Assembly (NCBI RefSeq): GCF_964036595.1
Contig: NZ_OZ038523.1
Coordinates: 710,501 to 774,500, forward strand
Reading direction: 5' to 3'
DNA length: 64,000 bases
DNA from: Tenacibaculum sp. 190524A05c
GTDB lineage: Bacteria > Bacteroidota > Bacteroidia > Flavobacteriales > Flavobacteriaceae
Shown here: positions 8,450 to 18,183 of the stretch, piece after piece
How positions within the stretch are numbered: position 1 is the first letter of the stretch
How the letters are laid out: each line of letters begins with the position of its first letter
The notes under the pieces: model-generated
The model's input: the letters and a program-made list of their open reading frames with translations, nothing else
Databases searched by the model: none
Told to the model about the DNA's origin: nothing
Made by a program: the position numbers and the translations under genes

Positions 8450-10081
8450 ATGATATCTGTAGATCAATTAACCGTTGAATTTAATGGTAAAGCCTTATTT
8501 AGTGATGTTTCATTTGTAATTAATGAAAATGATAAAATTGCATTAATGGGTAAAAACGGAGCAGGAAAATCAACAATGATGAAGATTATTGCTGGATTAA
8601 ACTCTCCAACTAAAGGTGGTGTTCGTTTCCCTAAAGATACTGTTATTGCCTATCTTCCTCAACATTTATTGATTGAAGATAATTGTACGGTTAAAGAAGA
8701 AGCTTCCAAGGCATTTCAAGCTATTTTTGATATGAAATCTGAAATGGATGATTTAAATAAACAATTAGAAACAAGAACAGATTATGAATCTGACGCGTAC
8801 ATGAAAATTATTGAACGTGTTTCTGATTTAGGAGAGAAATATTATGCTTTAGAGGAAGTTAATTATGAAGCTGAGGTTGAAAAAGCATTAAAAGGATTAG
8901 GTTTTAAGCAAGAAGATTTTGAAAGAGCTACTTCTGAATTTAGTGGAGGTTGGAGAATGAGAATTGAATTGGCAAAAATTTTACTTCAAAAGCCTGATTT
9001 AATTTTATTAGATGAGCCGACAAACCACGTAGATATTGAGTCTGTAATTTGGTTAGAAAACTTCCTATTAAACAAAGCAAAAGCTGTTGTTGTGATTTCT
9101 CACGATAAAGCATTTATTGATAATATTACCAATAGAACTATTGAAGTTACTATGGGAACAATTCATGATTATAAAGCGAATTATTCTCATTACTTAGAAT
9201 TACGAAAAGAAAGAAGAGCTCATCAATTAAAAGCATATCAAGAACAGCAAAAGTTTATCGCTGATACCAAAGCATTTATTGAACGATTTAAAGGAACTTA
9301 TTCTAAAACAAATCAAGTTGCATCGAGAGAACGTATGTTAGAAAAATTAGTTCCTGTTGAAATTGATGAAGTAGATACTTCTGCTTTAAAACTTCGCTTT
9401 CCTCCTTCTCCAAGATCTGGAGATTATCCTGTAAAAGTGAATGAGCTGACTAAAACATATGGAGATCTTACTGTATTTAAAGATGCTAGTTTTTCTATTG
9501 CTCGTGGAGAAAAAGTTTCTTTTGTTGGACGAAATGGTGAAGGAAAATCTACCATGATAAAAGCCATTATGGGTGAAATTGATTTTGATGGAGAATGCGG
9601 TTTGGGTCATAATGCAAAAGTTGGATATTTTGCTCAAAATCAAGCTTCTTTATTAGATCCAGAATTAACTATTTTTCAAACTGTTGATGAGGTTGCAGAA
9701 GGCGATATTCGAACTCAAATAAAGAATATTTTAGGTCGTTTTATGTTTAGTGGAGACGATCTTGAAAAGAAGGTAAAAGTTCTTTCTGGAGGTGAGAAAA
9801 CTCGTTTAGCAATGGTTAAATTACTCTTGGAACCTGTAAATCTTTTAATATTAGATGAGCCAACGAATCACTTAGATTTAAAATCAAAAGATGTTATTAA
9901 AGAAGCGCTTTTGAATTTTGACGGGACTTTGATTTTAGTATCGCATGACCGTGACTTTTTACAAGGTTTATCTGAAAAAGTATTTGAATTTAAAGATAAA
10001 CGAGTAATTGAACACTTTGAAACGATTGATGCGTTCTTGGAAAGAAATAATATCAATGCATTAAAAGAGATTGATTTGTAA
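8450..10081 (+). CDS. ABC-F family ATPase (translation factor type)
   Basis: Two tandem ABC ATPase domains with no membrane segment, as in ABC-F proteins that act on the ribosome. First domain: Walker A GKNGAGKST (residues 34-42), signature FSGGWRMR and Walker B LILLDEPTNHVD. Second domain: GRNGEGKST, LSGGEKTR and LLILDEPTNHLD. The linker of about 80 charged residues between them (around YLELRKERRAHQLKAYQEQQ) is the P-site tRNA-interaction motif region. The 543-residue length fits the YbiT/EttA-like housekeeping subgroups better than the antibiotic-resistance types, but I cannot assign the subfamily. It is transcribed divergently from the his operon. Confidence 0.93.
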   Translation: MISVDQLTVEFNGKALFSDVSFVINENDKIALMGKNGAGKSTMMKIIAGLNSPTKGGVRFPKDTVIAYLPQHLLIEDNCTVKEEASKAFQAIFDMKSEMDDLNKQLETRTDYESDAYMKIIERVSDLGEKYYALEEVNYEAEVEKALKGLGFKQEDFERATSEFSGGWRMRIELAKILLQKPDLILLDEPTNHVDIESVIWLENFLLNKAKAVVVISHDKAFIDNITNRTIEVTMGTIHDYKANYSHYLELRKERRAHQLKAYQEQQKFIADTKAFIERFKGTYSKTNQVASRERMLEKLVPVEIDEVDTSALKLRFPPSPRSGDYPVKVNELTKTYGDLTVFKDASFSIARGEKVSFVGRNGEGKSTMIKAIMGEIDFDGECGLGHNAKVGYFAQNQASLLDPELTIFQTVDEVAEGDIRTQIKNILGRFMFSGDDLEKKVKVLSGGEKTRLAMVKLLLEPVNLLILDEPTNHLDLKSKDVIKEALLNFDGTLILVSHDRDFLQGLSEKVFEFKDKRVIEHFETIDAFLERNNINALKEIDL

Positions 10082-10101
10082 AGTGTTTACCTTTATTTTT
10101 G
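10071..10101 (+). promoter_or_regulatory. Possible promoter for the 149-residue hypothetical gene
   Basis: TTG (10071-10073), a 20-nt spacer and TATTTTTG (10094-10101, an exact TAnnTTTG match). It overlaps the last codons of the ABC-F gene and would start transcription about 20 nt before the next ORF. Confidence 0.45.
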
Positions 10102-10125
10102 ATATAATTCTTTGAAAAGGAAAAT

Positions 10126-10575
10126 ATGCTTATCAATTTATATTTATATATCAAGATTTGGTTTATTTTTTTCCGTTATAAAAATAGTTTACCAACCAAT
10201 TCAGATATTAAAAATCCAACAATGGAAATTGATGGTTGGTCATTAAATTTTTACTGGGACGATGAAGGCTTACTAGAAACAAAATCTCTCCTTATTCAAG
10301 GATTTCAGTTTGTTATTTCTTATCGAACAAGTTTGGTAATTGGACTAAACAATAATGAACACGGCTACTTAAGATCAGAAAAAATTGATAGGAGTATCTA
10401 TGAATTAGCCAAGAAATATTTTCCTAATTGGATAGGTTTTCAACTTTCAAGAAATTCTTATGACTCTAAATTATCTGAGAGAATGCAAAGAATACAAAAA
10501 GTTGCCATATGGAGATTTGAAAAAGATATTGATAAGAATATTCTTAAAGCAGTGTCTCCAGATAATGACTCTTAA
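10126..10575 (+). CDS. Hypothetical protein, 149 residues
   Basis: I do not recognise the family. The first 17 residues are hydrophobic and aromatic (LINLYLYIKIWFIFF) and could be an N-terminal membrane anchor. The rest looks like a small soluble domain with the segments WSLNFYWDDEG and YFPNWIGFQLSRN. Its 3' end overlaps the convergent methyltransferase gene by 32 nt. A possible promoter lies about 25 nt upstream, inside the ABC-F gene's end. Confidence 0.65.
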   Translation: MLINLYLYIKIWFIFFRYKNSLPTNSDIKNPTMEIDGWSLNFYWDDEGLLETKSLLIQGFQFVISYRTSLVIGLNNNEHGYLRSEKIDRSIYELAKKYFPNWIGFQLSRNSYDSKLSERMQRIQKVAIWRFEKDIDKNILKAVSPDNDS

Positions 10576-11698
10576 TATGATACAACTCTTTTAAATCTTC
10601 AATCTTTTTATCAATTGATTCTGTATCTTTTTTCTTGCTGGATTTACTTCCCACTAGCATCACATTTTTATGTGTATGTTCACTACTGATGAATTCAAAT
10701 ACTTTGGTATTATACTGATGCTTTTCTAAAAGTAAAGCTCTAATAGTATCCGTAACCATTTCGAACTGACGCTCCTTGAAAATACCATATTTCAATAACG
10801 GACTCTCCTGCTCTATTCCTTTTACTTGTTGACGAACTTGTTTATGACAACACGGAGCGCAAACTATTAACTCTGCATTTGCCATTAAACCTTTATAAAT
10901 AGCATCATCTGTTGCAGTATCGCAAGCGTGTAAAGCAATTAAAATATCAATTTTATTATTATCGTATTCTTCAATTTTTTGCTCCACAAAATTTAGATTA
11001 GTAAAATCACATTTCTGAGCAACATCGTTACAGAATTCAACTAAATAATCACGTAATTCTATTCCAGTAATGGATACATTATAATTTCTAATGTTAATTA
11101 AGTAATCATATAAAGCAAAAGTTAAATATCCTTTACCTGATCCCATATCCACAATATGTAATTGTTTTCCCGTATTTACTGAAACTAATAAATTCTCTAT
11201 AATTTCAAGATACTTATTGATTTGACGGTACTTATCCGCCATTTTCGGAATCACTTTGTGGTTTTTATCGGTAATCCCTAAATACTGTAAATATTTACTC
11301 TCAAGTAATATTCTTTTGGTTTTTGGCTTATCGTGAACTTCAGGTAATTTGTTTTTAAAACTTGGAGCTGTTTTTCTAATAGATACTTTCTTCTTTTTAG
11401 AAATCATAACCATTACATCATTTTCTAAAGTAAATAATGTAGCTGCTCGAAACTTTTCATCTAGTAAAATAGAAATCTCTTCAATTCCATCTTCTAAACT
11501 AAAATTCTTTGTTTGATCATTAGTGTTATATCTATATGTAAATTGAAGTTGTTGTTCGTTTTTAATAAGAACTAAACGTACATAAACATTTGGTAAACCA
11601 AAACTCTTACTAATGGGTTTACTCAATGTAATTTTGACAAAATTATCATCTGTTATACTACTATTTAACTCTTTAAAAAACTGTTCCAAATTTATCAT
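10544..11698 (-). CDS. GSTCD/METTL25-like SAM-dependent methyltransferase
   Basis: A class I methyltransferase. The SAM-binding motif I is HIVDMGSGKGYLTFALYDYL (about residues 182-201), followed by the acidic SITGIELRDYL. The segment LIALHACDTATDDAI and the Cys-rich CAPCCHKQVRQQ are typical of the Methyltransf_32 group. The roughly 130-residue N-terminal region is poorly conserved. The substrate is unknown; an RNA substrate is possible for the group but not shown here. It starts 13 nt downstream of the DASS transporter gene on the same strand, so the two are probably co-transcribed. Confidence 0.85.
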   Translation of the reverse strand: MINLEQFFKELNSSITDDNFVKITLSKPISKSFGLPNVYVRLVLIKNEQQLQFTYRYNTNDQTKNFSLEDGIEEISILLDEKFRAATLFTLENDVMVMISKKKKVSIRKTAPSFKNKLPEVHDKPKTKRILLESKYLQYLGITDKNHKVIPKMADKYRQINKYLEIIENLLVSVNTGKQLHIVDMGSGKGYLTFALYDYLINIRNYNVSITGIELRDYLVEFCNDVAQKCDFTNLNFVEQKIEEYDNNKIDILIALHACDTATDDAIYKGLMANAELIVCAPCCHKQVRQQVKGIEQESPLLKYGIFKERQFEMVTDTIRALLLEKHQYNTKVFEFISSEHTHKNVMLVGSKSSKKKDTESIDKKIEDLKELYHIKSHYLETLL

Positions 11699-11711
11699 GG
11701 CGCAAAGATAT

Positions 11712-13142
11712 TTAGAATATTAATGGAATGATGAATTTGTAGTATAAAATTAACAGTAGAACCGCAATGATGTTTAACAAAACACCAGCTCTTACCATTT
11801 GTTTCACTTTAATATATCCGCTAGCAAATACAATAGCATTTGGTGGTGTAGCCATAGGCAACATAAATGCACAACTAGATGCCATTGTTACGGGAATTAA
11901 AACATACAATAGAGGTACACCAAAACCAATTGCTATTCCTGCAATTACTGGTGCTAAAACTGCAACTAACGCAACATTACTCATTAATTCCGTCATGAAT
12001 AACATTAGAACTATTAGTAAACTAATTACTATAAATGGATTAAATCCACTATTTTGAATCGAATCTGTAATTACATCTACAACGCCACTTGAAGCCATTC
12101 CTTTTGCAAGAGATAGTCCTCCTCCAAATAAAATTAATATTCCCCAAGCTAATTTCTCTGTATCCTTCCATTCTAGAACGAATTTTCCTGTTTTCATATT
12201 CATTGGAATTACAAATAACGATACTGCACCTATCAAACTAATAATAGTGTCCGATAACTTTAATCCTGGAAATATTTCATTTAATATAGTTCTTGTAATC
12301 CATAAGAAAACGGTAATTCCAAAAACTAATAAAACTCGTTTTTCTTCTTTTGAAATTTTTCCTAGCTTTTTTAATTCGTCATTAATAACATTTTCAGTTT
12401 GAGAAAAATTAATCGTATTACAAGGAAACATCAATTTTGTGAGAACGATAAAAGAAAACCAAATCATTAACATAGAAAATGGTAATCCCATTATCATCCA
12501 TTTCACAAATGAAATCTGAATATTATATTCATTTTCTAATAATCCTATCAATACTGAATTTGGTGGAGTTCCGATAACTGTAGCAATTCCTCCTGCATTT
12601 GCAGAAAACGCAATACCTAACATGATGTTTAAGGCAAAGTTTCGATCTTGTTTAGTGAATCCGTCTTCATCCGTAATTAATAGTTTAACTACTGATAATG
12701 CAATTGGCAACATCACAACGGTACTCGCTGTGTTGCTAATCCACATGCTCATAAAAGCAGTAGCAATCATAAATCCTAAAATAACTTTATTCGGAGTTGT
12801 ACCCGTTAATTTTACAATGCTTAACGCAATGCGTTTATGCAAATTAACTTTCTCCAATGCTAAAGCCAAAATAAAACCTCCGAAGAATAAAAATATAATA
12901 GGACTTCCATAATTCGCACCTACTTCCCCTATTGGCATAACCTTTAGAAGAGGAAATAAAATCAATGGTAAAAGTGAAGTAACAGCAATATGCACAGCTT
13001 CAGTAATCCACCAGATAATCATCCATAATGCAACGGCAAGAACGGCATCTCCTGTTGAAGAAACTATTGTAAAAGGAAGATTACTAAAAATTAAAAAAGC
13101 AATTGGAGCTAGGATTAAACCTATTTTCTTTGAAAGTACCAT
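11712..13142 (-). CDS. DASS/SLC13 family sodium-coupled anion transporter
   Basis: A 476-residue polytopic membrane protein of the divalent anion:Na+ symporter family. The duplicated Na+/substrate clamshell motifs are visible: WISNTASTVVMLPIAL in the first half and ELMSNVALVAVLAPV in the second. FGGGLSLAKGM and MLPMATPPNAIVFASGY are also characteristic. Likely substrates are C4 dicarboxylates, citrate or sulfate; the sequence alone does not decide. It would form a two-gene unit with the downstream methyltransferase. Confidence 0.92.
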   Translation of the reverse strand: MVLSKKIGLILAPIAFLIFSNLPFTIVSSTGDAVLAVALWMIIWWITEAVHIAVTSLLPLILFPLLKVMPIGEVGANYGSPIIFLFFGGFILALALEKVNLHKRIALSIVKLTGTTPNKVILGFMIATAFMSMWISNTASTVVMLPIALSVVKLLITDEDGFTKQDRNFALNIMLGIAFSANAGGIATVIGTPPNSVLIGLLENEYNIQISFVKWMIMGLPFSMLMIWFSFIVLTKLMFPCNTINFSQTENVINDELKKLGKISKEEKRVLLVFGITVFLWITRTILNEIFPGLKLSDTIISLIGAVSLFVIPMNMKTGKFVLEWKDTEKLAWGILILFGGGLSLAKGMASSGVVDVITDSIQNSGFNPFIVISLLIVLMLFMTELMSNVALVAVLAPVIAGIAIGFGVPLLYVLIPVTMASSCAFMLPMATPPNAIVFASGYIKVKQMVRAGVLLNIIAVLLLILYYKFIIPLIF

Positions 13143-13211
13143 TTCTTAAATTTCATTATGAAAAAACCAAATCTATTAAAAATAATATGATCTTCAATTT
13201 AAATTATAGCA

Positions 13212-13239
13212 TAAAAAAAGCCACTCTTTCGAGTGGCTC
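13212..13239 (-). terminator. Intrinsic terminator of the fasciclin gene
   Basis: The perfect 7-bp stem GCCACTC/GAGTGGC with a TTTC loop (13220-13238) is followed on the minus strand by seven U (plus 13213-13219). It lies just after the fasciclin gene's stop. Confidence 0.88.
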
Positions 13240-13264
13240 ATACTAATAACAAATGTTTAAATAA

Positions 13265-14662
13265 CTATGGTAATAACACCGCATCTACTGCATGGATTAC
13301 ACCATTAGTACCTTGTACATCATTTGTAGCAGCTCCAACTAAAATGTTAACTGTTTGCATACTTGATGTATTTATTTGTGCTCCTGAAGTTAAATCGATT
13401 GTAATTGTTCCTCCAAGGGTTGAAACGTCTCCATTTGATAATTGGTCTGCCTGAACATTTGCACCACTAACCACATGGTACTTTAATACTGCATCTAGTG
13501 TAGCAATTGGAATATCTGCTAAACTGTTCCAAGAAGCATTAGAATCTAATAATGCTTGGAATGCAGCGTTCGTTGGCGCGAAGATTGTAAATGGTCCATC
13601 TCCGCTTAATATTGAAACAAAATCTGTTGTATGTCTTGAATCTGTTAAAGCAGCAACTAAAGAAGTAAATCCTGCGTTGTTTAAAGCTAATGTTACAACA
13701 TTTGGTGGTAACATTACTTTGTCTATAACGTGAACAGTACCATTTGAAGCTGCAATATTAATTAATCCTGTTACTGGCTTAGAATCTCCATTAAACTCAA
13801 TACCTCCAGTTACTTCTACTTGTAAAGATAAAGGCTCACTATTTGGTCCAGTAGCTAATGTGTTAACATAAGTATCAGTTAATAAATCTGAAGTTACGTT
13901 TCCATTAATTACGTGGAATAATAATACATTAGTTAATACATCAACTGGGATATCATCTAATGAATTCCATGATGAATTTGAATCTAATAATGCTTGAAAT
14001 GCTGCATTTGTTGGTGCGAACACTGTGAAAGGTCCATCTGCTTGTAAAGCTGAAACTAAATTAGCTCTTTGTAAAGCCGCAACTAAAGTACTTAAATCAG
14101 CCGTTGCAATAGCTAAATCTGTGATATCCTTCGGTAATTCAGTTGGTAATAAAACTTCATCAATAACATGAATTACTCCATTCTTTGCTAAAATGTCTGG
14201 TGTAGTTACTGAAACAGATTGTCCTGATTCTGACTCAATCTTTACTCCGCTAGACAAATCAACAGTAATACTTGCCCCATTTAGAGTAGCAGCAACTTGA
14301 TTGTCGCTTAAATTTTGAGATGGTGCATAAACTGGTAATACATGATACAATAGAACTGCCTTTAAAGTTTCTACAGGAATATCATCTAATGTTGTCCAAG
14401 CTGCTTTCTTATCTAATAAAGCCTGGAAAGCTGTATTTGTTGGAGCAAAAACTGTCATCGCGCCATCAGCCTGTAATGCTGAAACTAAATCAGCTCTTTG
14501 TAAAGCCTGAACTAATATTGATAAATTACTATCGGCGGAAGCCAAATCTACAATTGTGTCTTCAATGACTGGTGTGTCGTTGTCATCATCACAAGAAGTT
14601 AAGAACCCAAATCCTAAGATTAAACTTAGAATAAATACTTTTTTAATTGATTTTAATAACAT
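13265..14662 (-). CDS. Lipoprotein with three fasciclin (FAS1) domains
   Basis: A surface lipoprotein: the signal peptide ends in LGFGFLTSCDDD with the lipidated Cys at residue 24. Three FAS1 domains follow (about residues 37-175, 178-315 and 318-465). Each carries the FAPTNAAFQALLD and L..VLLYHV type motifs and ends NGVIHVIDxVLLP. FAS1 domains mediate adhesion, but the ligand is unknown. The DNA of equivalent domain segments is very similar (13530-13605 against 13965-14040), suggesting recent internal duplication. It is a single-gene unit with its own promoter and terminator. Confidence 0.93.
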   Translation of the reverse strand: MLLKSIKKVFILSLILGFGFLTSCDDDNDTPVIEDTIVDLASADSNLSILVQALQRADLVSALQADGAMTVFAPTNTAFQALLDKKAAWTTLDDIPVETLKAVLLYHVLPVYAPSQNLSDNQVAATLNGASITVDLSSGVKIESESGQSVSVTTPDILAKNGVIHVIDEVLLPTELPKDITDLAIATADLSTLVAALQRANLVSALQADGPFTVFAPTNAAFQALLDSNSSWNSLDDIPVDVLTNVLLFHVINGNVTSDLLTDTYVNTLATGPNSEPLSLQVEVTGGIEFNGDSKPVTGLINIAASNGTVHVIDKVMLPPNVVTLALNNAGFTSLVAALTDSRHTTDFVSILSGDGPFTIFAPTNAAFQALLDSNASWNSLADIPIATLDAVLKYHVVSGANVQADQLSNGDVSTLGGTITIDLTSGAQINTSSMQTVNILVGAATNDVQGTNGVIHAVDAVLLP

Positions 14663-14771
14663 TACTTGATTGCTTTAGGGTTAGTGAATAAAATGTTTAA
14701 GTTTTTAATGTTTTTAATAAACAAAATAAATTTTGGCCAAAAAATTGTCACTTGATTTTTAAGTGACTACC

Positions 14772-14804
14772 CAAATATAAAACATTTTGTTTAACATTAA
14801 CAAA
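14772..14804 (-). promoter_or_regulatory. Promoter of the fasciclin gene
   Basis: On the minus strand TTTG (plus 14801-14804), a 21-nt spacer and TATATTTG (plus 14772-14779). Both boxes match the Bacteroidota consensus exactly. The predicted 5' leader is about 100 nt. Confidence 0.75.
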
Positions 14805-14833
14805 CCAACGTTAAACATTTAAGATAAATTCAC

Positions 14834-14861
14834 AAAAAAACACCCAAAACGGGTGTTTTTT
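14834..14861. terminator. Bidirectional-looking terminator after typA
   Basis: The stem CACCC/GGGTG (14841-14855) is flanked by an A-run on the left and a T-run on the right, so it reads as an intrinsic terminator on either strand. In context it ends typA on the minus strand. Confidence 0.8.
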
Positions 14862-14882
14862 AACATTATCTTAAGAAAAATA

Positions 14883-16652
14883 CTATCTAAAGTTAATTTT
14901 TCTGATTCTTAAGCTTTCAGGAGTGACTTCTAAATATTCATCATCTTTAATGTACTCCATGCATTCTTCTAATGACATATCAATCTTAGGAGCGATTTTA
15001 ACACCATCATCCGAACCAGAAGCACGTACGTTCGTTAATTTCTTTCCTTTAATAAGGTTTACACCTAAGTCATCCTGTTTAGAATTTTCTCCAACTACCT
15101 GTCCCTTATATATTTCTTGGTTAGGATCAATAAAGAATTTACCTCTATCTTGTAAACGATCAATTGCATAGGCAGTTGCTTTACCAGTTTCAGAAGAAAC
15201 TATGGCACCATTTACTAAATCAGAAAACTCTCCTTTATATGCATCATAACCTCTTAATCTATGGTTAATAATTGCTTCACCTTGAGTTGCAGTCAATAAT
15301 TTATTACGTAATCCAATCAAACCTCTAGATGGAATATCAAACTCTAAATGTTGTAAATCACCTTTTGGTTCCATTACTAATAAATCCCCTTTACGCATAG
15401 TTACTAAATTGATAGCTTTAGATGCTAACTCTTCAGGCACATCGATTACTAAAGTTTCATACGGCTCACACTTTGTACCATCAATATCTTTTAAAATAAC
15501 CTGAGGACGACCAACTTGTAATTCGTAACCTTCTCTTCTCATCGTTTCAATAAGAACTGATAAGTGAAGAATTCCACGACCAAATACATTAAACTTGTCT
15601 TCTGTATCTGTATCCTCAATTCTTAATGCTAAATTCTTTTCGGTTTCCTTGTATAAACGATCACGTAAGTGACGAGAAGTAACATATTTACCTTCTTTAC
15701 CGTAGAATGGAGAGTTGTTAATTGTAAATAACATACTCATTGTAGGCTTATCTACTTCAATTCTTCCTAAAGCTTCAGGGTTCTCTAAATCTGCAATTGT
15801 ATCACCTATTTCGAAATCATCAATACCTGTTACTGCACAAATATCACCACTTCTTACTTTGTTAGTTTCAGCTTTACCCATTCCTTCAAAAACGTGCAAT
15901 TCTTTAATTCTAACTTTTTTAGTAGTACCATCTGCTTTACAAAGCATATAATCTTTGTTCTTTTCTAAATCTCCACGATATACTCTACCAATAGCAATTC
16001 TTCCTTTAAAAGAAGAATAATCTAAAGAAGTAATTTGCATTTGAGGAGTTCCTTCTCTATAAGGAGCTTCAGGAATTGTTTCTAAAACAGCATCTAATAA
16101 CGGTACGATACTATCAGTTGGTTCTTGCCAATCTTCGCTCATCCATCCATTCTTAGCAGAACCATAAATTGTTTTATACTCTAACTGTTCTTCCGTAGCA
16201 TCCAATGCAAACATTAAATCAAATACCTTTTCATGAACTAAATCAGGAGTACAGTTTTCTTTATCAACTTTATTAACTACAACAATTGGAGTTAAACCTA
16301 ATTCTAATGCCTTCCCTAATACAAAACGAGTTTGAGGCATTGGTCCTTCAAAAGCATCAACCAATAAAAGAACACCATCCGCCATTTTTAAAACACGCTC
16401 TACTTCTCCACCAAAATCGGCGTGACCAGGAGTATCAATTACATTAATTTTTACACCTTTATAATTAACAGATACATTCTTAGATAAAATAGTAATTCCT
16501 CTCTCTCTTTCTAAATCATTATTATCTAATAAAAGATCTGTACGCTCTTTACGTTCATCTAAAATTTTCGCCTGATCAATAATCTTATCTACTAGCGTAG
16601 TTTTTCCATGATCTACGTGTGCAATAATTGCTATATTTCTTATCGGTTGCAT
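14883..16652 (-). CDS. typA: TypA/BipA ribosome-associated translational GTPase
   Basis: A translational GTPase needed for ribosome assembly and stress or low-temperature growth in other bacteria. G-domain motifs: AHVDHGKTTLVD (G1), the switch region with RERGITI, DTPGHADFGGEVERV (G3) and VNKVDKE (G4). The EF-G-like domains II, III and V follow, then the BipA-specific C-terminal domain (GAIVSSETGKATAYAIDRLQ). The 589-residue length is close to the usual 600. On the minus strand TACTTTTG (plus 16673-16680) is a probable -7 element about 20 nt upstream of the start. Confidence 0.97.
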   Translation of the reverse strand: MQPIRNIAIIAHVDHGKTTLVDKIIDQAKILDERKERTDLLLDNNDLERERGITILSKNVSVNYKGVKINVIDTPGHADFGGEVERVLKMADGVLLLVDAFEGPMPQTRFVLGKALELGLTPIVVVNKVDKENCTPDLVHEKVFDLMFALDATEEQLEYKTIYGSAKNGWMSEDWQEPTDSIVPLLDAVLETIPEAPYREGTPQMQITSLDYSSFKGRIAIGRVYRGDLEKNKDYMLCKADGTTKKVRIKELHVFEGMGKAETNKVRSGDICAVTGIDDFEIGDTIADLENPEALGRIEVDKPTMSMLFTINNSPFYGKEGKYVTSRHLRDRLYKETEKNLALRIEDTDTEDKFNVFGRGILHLSVLIETMRREGYELQVGRPQVILKDIDGTKCEPYETLVIDVPEELASKAINLVTMRKGDLLVMEPKGDLQHLEFDIPSRGLIGLRNKLLTATQGEAIINHRLRGYDAYKGEFSDLVNGAIVSSETGKATAYAIDRLQDRGKFFIDPNQEIYKGQVVGENSKQDDLGVNLIKGKKLTNVRASGSDDGVKIAPKIDMSLEECMEYIKDDEYLEVTPESLRIRKINFR

Positions 16653-16672
16653 AATGCTACATTAATTTGCCG

Positions 16673-16680
16673 CAAAAGTA
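16673..16680 (-). promoter_or_regulatory. Probable -7 element of typA
   Basis: TACTTTTG on the minus strand matches TAnnTTTG. No good -33 TTTG is seen at the right distance. The predicted transcription start is about 14 nt before the typA ATG. Confidence 0.5.
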
Positions 16681-16771
16681 GTATTTCACTTTGAATTGCG
16701 CTAATAATGAAGCACATATTTATTTTGAGTAAAAAAGGGGAAAAATATCTTCTTTTTTTTAATGCTTAAAG

Positions 16772-16803
16772 TTTGTAGTGAATTGAAAAAATATGTAGGT
16801 TTG
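16772..16803 (+). promoter_or_regulatory. Promoter of the fumarylacetoacetase gene
   Basis: TTTG (16772-16775), a 20-nt spacer and TAGGTTTG (16796-16803). Both boxes match the Bacteroidota consensus. Transcription would start about 20 nt before the ATG. Confidence 0.72.
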
Positions 16804-16828
16804 ATGAAACAATTAACTAAAAATACAA

Positions 16829-18112
16829 ATGGAAATAACAGCTAATAATCCGAATAGAAAATCGTGGTTGAAAGTTGAAGAAAATTCAGATTTTCCAATT
16901 CAAAATATACCTTTTGGAGTTTTTTTAACTCGTGATGATATCATAACTATTGGAACTCGTATTGGTGATTATGCTATTGATTTAGGTGCATTACATCAGT
17001 TAGGGTACTTCGATGGAATTCCATTAACAGATGATATTTTTCTACAAGACACTTTAAACGATTTCATCGCAGATGGAAGAAAAACTTGGCGTTTAGTAAG
17101 AAACAGAATTGCAGATATTTTTGATGTAAAGAATGGAAAATTAAGAGACCATGCTGAGCATAAAGACAAAATTATCTTTAGAATGGATGAAGTCGAAATG
17201 CTTTTACCTGTTCAAGTTGGAGATTATACTGATTTTTATGCAAGTAAAGAACATGCTACCAATGTAGGTAGTCTTTTTAGAGATCCAAAGAATGCTTTAA
17301 TGCCAAACTGGTTACATATTCCAATTGGATATCATGGAAGAAGTTCTTCAATTATTCCTTCTGGAACACCAATTCACAGACCTGTTGGTCAATCTAAACC
17401 TACTGAAGAAGGTGGTGCTCCAGGATTTGGGCCATCGAAATTATTAGATTTTGAATTAGAAATGGCATTTATAACAACTGTTTCTAATGATTTAGGAGAC
17501 CGAATTTCAATAGAAGAAGCTGAAGATTATATCTTTGGACTAGTATTATTTAATGACTGGTCTGCACGTGATATTCAAGCCTGGGAATATCAACCTTTAG
17601 GACCTTTCTTAGGAAAGAATTTTGCTTCAACAATTTCTCCTTGGATCGTAACTTTAGATGCTTTAGAACCATTTAGAGTTGATAATCCAAAACAAGAGCC
17701 TACTCCTTTACCTTATTTACAGCATGAAGGAAAGCATAGTTTTGATATTAACTTACAAATGGCAATTCAACCAGAAGAAAAGGAAGAAACTGTAGTTTGT
17801 AATTCTAACTTCAAATACATGTATTGGACTATGGCGCAACAATTAGCTCACCATACTGTAAATGGTTGTCCTGTTGAAGCTGGTGATATGATGGGAAGTG
17901 GAACAATTTCAGGACCTACTCAAGATAGTTTTGGATCTATGTTAGAATTAACGTGGAGAGGACAAAATCCTATCAAAATGAATGACGGTAGTGAAAGAAA
18001 ATTCATTCAAGATAACGATACTGTTATTATGAGAGGATTTGCTAAAAATGACACAGTTAGAATTGGTTTTGGTGAATGTTTAGGTAAAGTTTTACCGGCA
18101 AAACCATTATAA
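16829..18112 (+). CDS. fahA: Fumarylacetoacetase
   Basis: Final step of tyrosine/phenylalanine catabolism, hydrolysing fumarylacetoacetate to fumarate and acetoacetate. The N-terminal SH3-like domain (FPIQNIPFGVF) is followed by the FAH catalytic fold with YHGRSSSIIPSGTP, LDFELEMAFI, NDWSARDIQAWEYQPLGPFL and GSGTISGP. The acidic residues of the ELE segment and the Asp of NDWSARD are the usual metal ligands. The 427-residue length is normal. It is a single-gene unit with its own promoter and a terminator downstream; other genes of the pathway are not in this window. Confidence 0.96.
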   Translation: MEITANNPNRKSWLKVEENSDFPIQNIPFGVFLTRDDIITIGTRIGDYAIDLGALHQLGYFDGIPLTDDIFLQDTLNDFIADGRKTWRLVRNRIADIFDVKNGKLRDHAEHKDKIIFRMDEVEMLLPVQVGDYTDFYASKEHATNVGSLFRDPKNALMPNWLHIPIGYHGRSSSIIPSGTPIHRPVGQSKPTEEGGAPGFGPSKLLDFELEMAFITTVSNDLGDRISIEEAEDYIFGLVLFNDWSARDIQAWEYQPLGPFLGKNFASTISPWIVTLDALEPFRVDNPKQEPTPLPYLQHEGKHSFDINLQMAIQPEEKEETVVCNSNFKYMYWTMAQQLAHHTVNGCPVEAGDMMGSGTISGPTQDSFGSMLELTWRGQNPIKMNDGSERKFIQDNDTVIMRGFAKNDTVRIGFGECLGKVLPAKPL

Positions 18113-18129
18113 TTCAAAACATATAACAA

Positions 18130-18163
18130 TAAAAAAACCATTTCAAATGAAATGGTTTTTTTT
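18130..18163. terminator. Bidirectional terminator between fahA and the helicase gene
   Basis: The stem AACCATTTCA/TGAAATGGTT is flanked by seven A on the left and eight T on the right (18131-18163). It can serve both fahA (plus) and the convergent helicase gene (minus). Confidence 0.88.
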
Positions 18164-18183
18164 ATGTCTTTAAAGTTTTAATC

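Noticed and set aside
9386..9643. Minus-strand ORFs inside the ABC-F gene and similar antisense ORFs in clpB, typA, hisH, hisB and others
   Set aside because: They are low-complexity shadows opposite highly conserved genes, with no domain or start signal.
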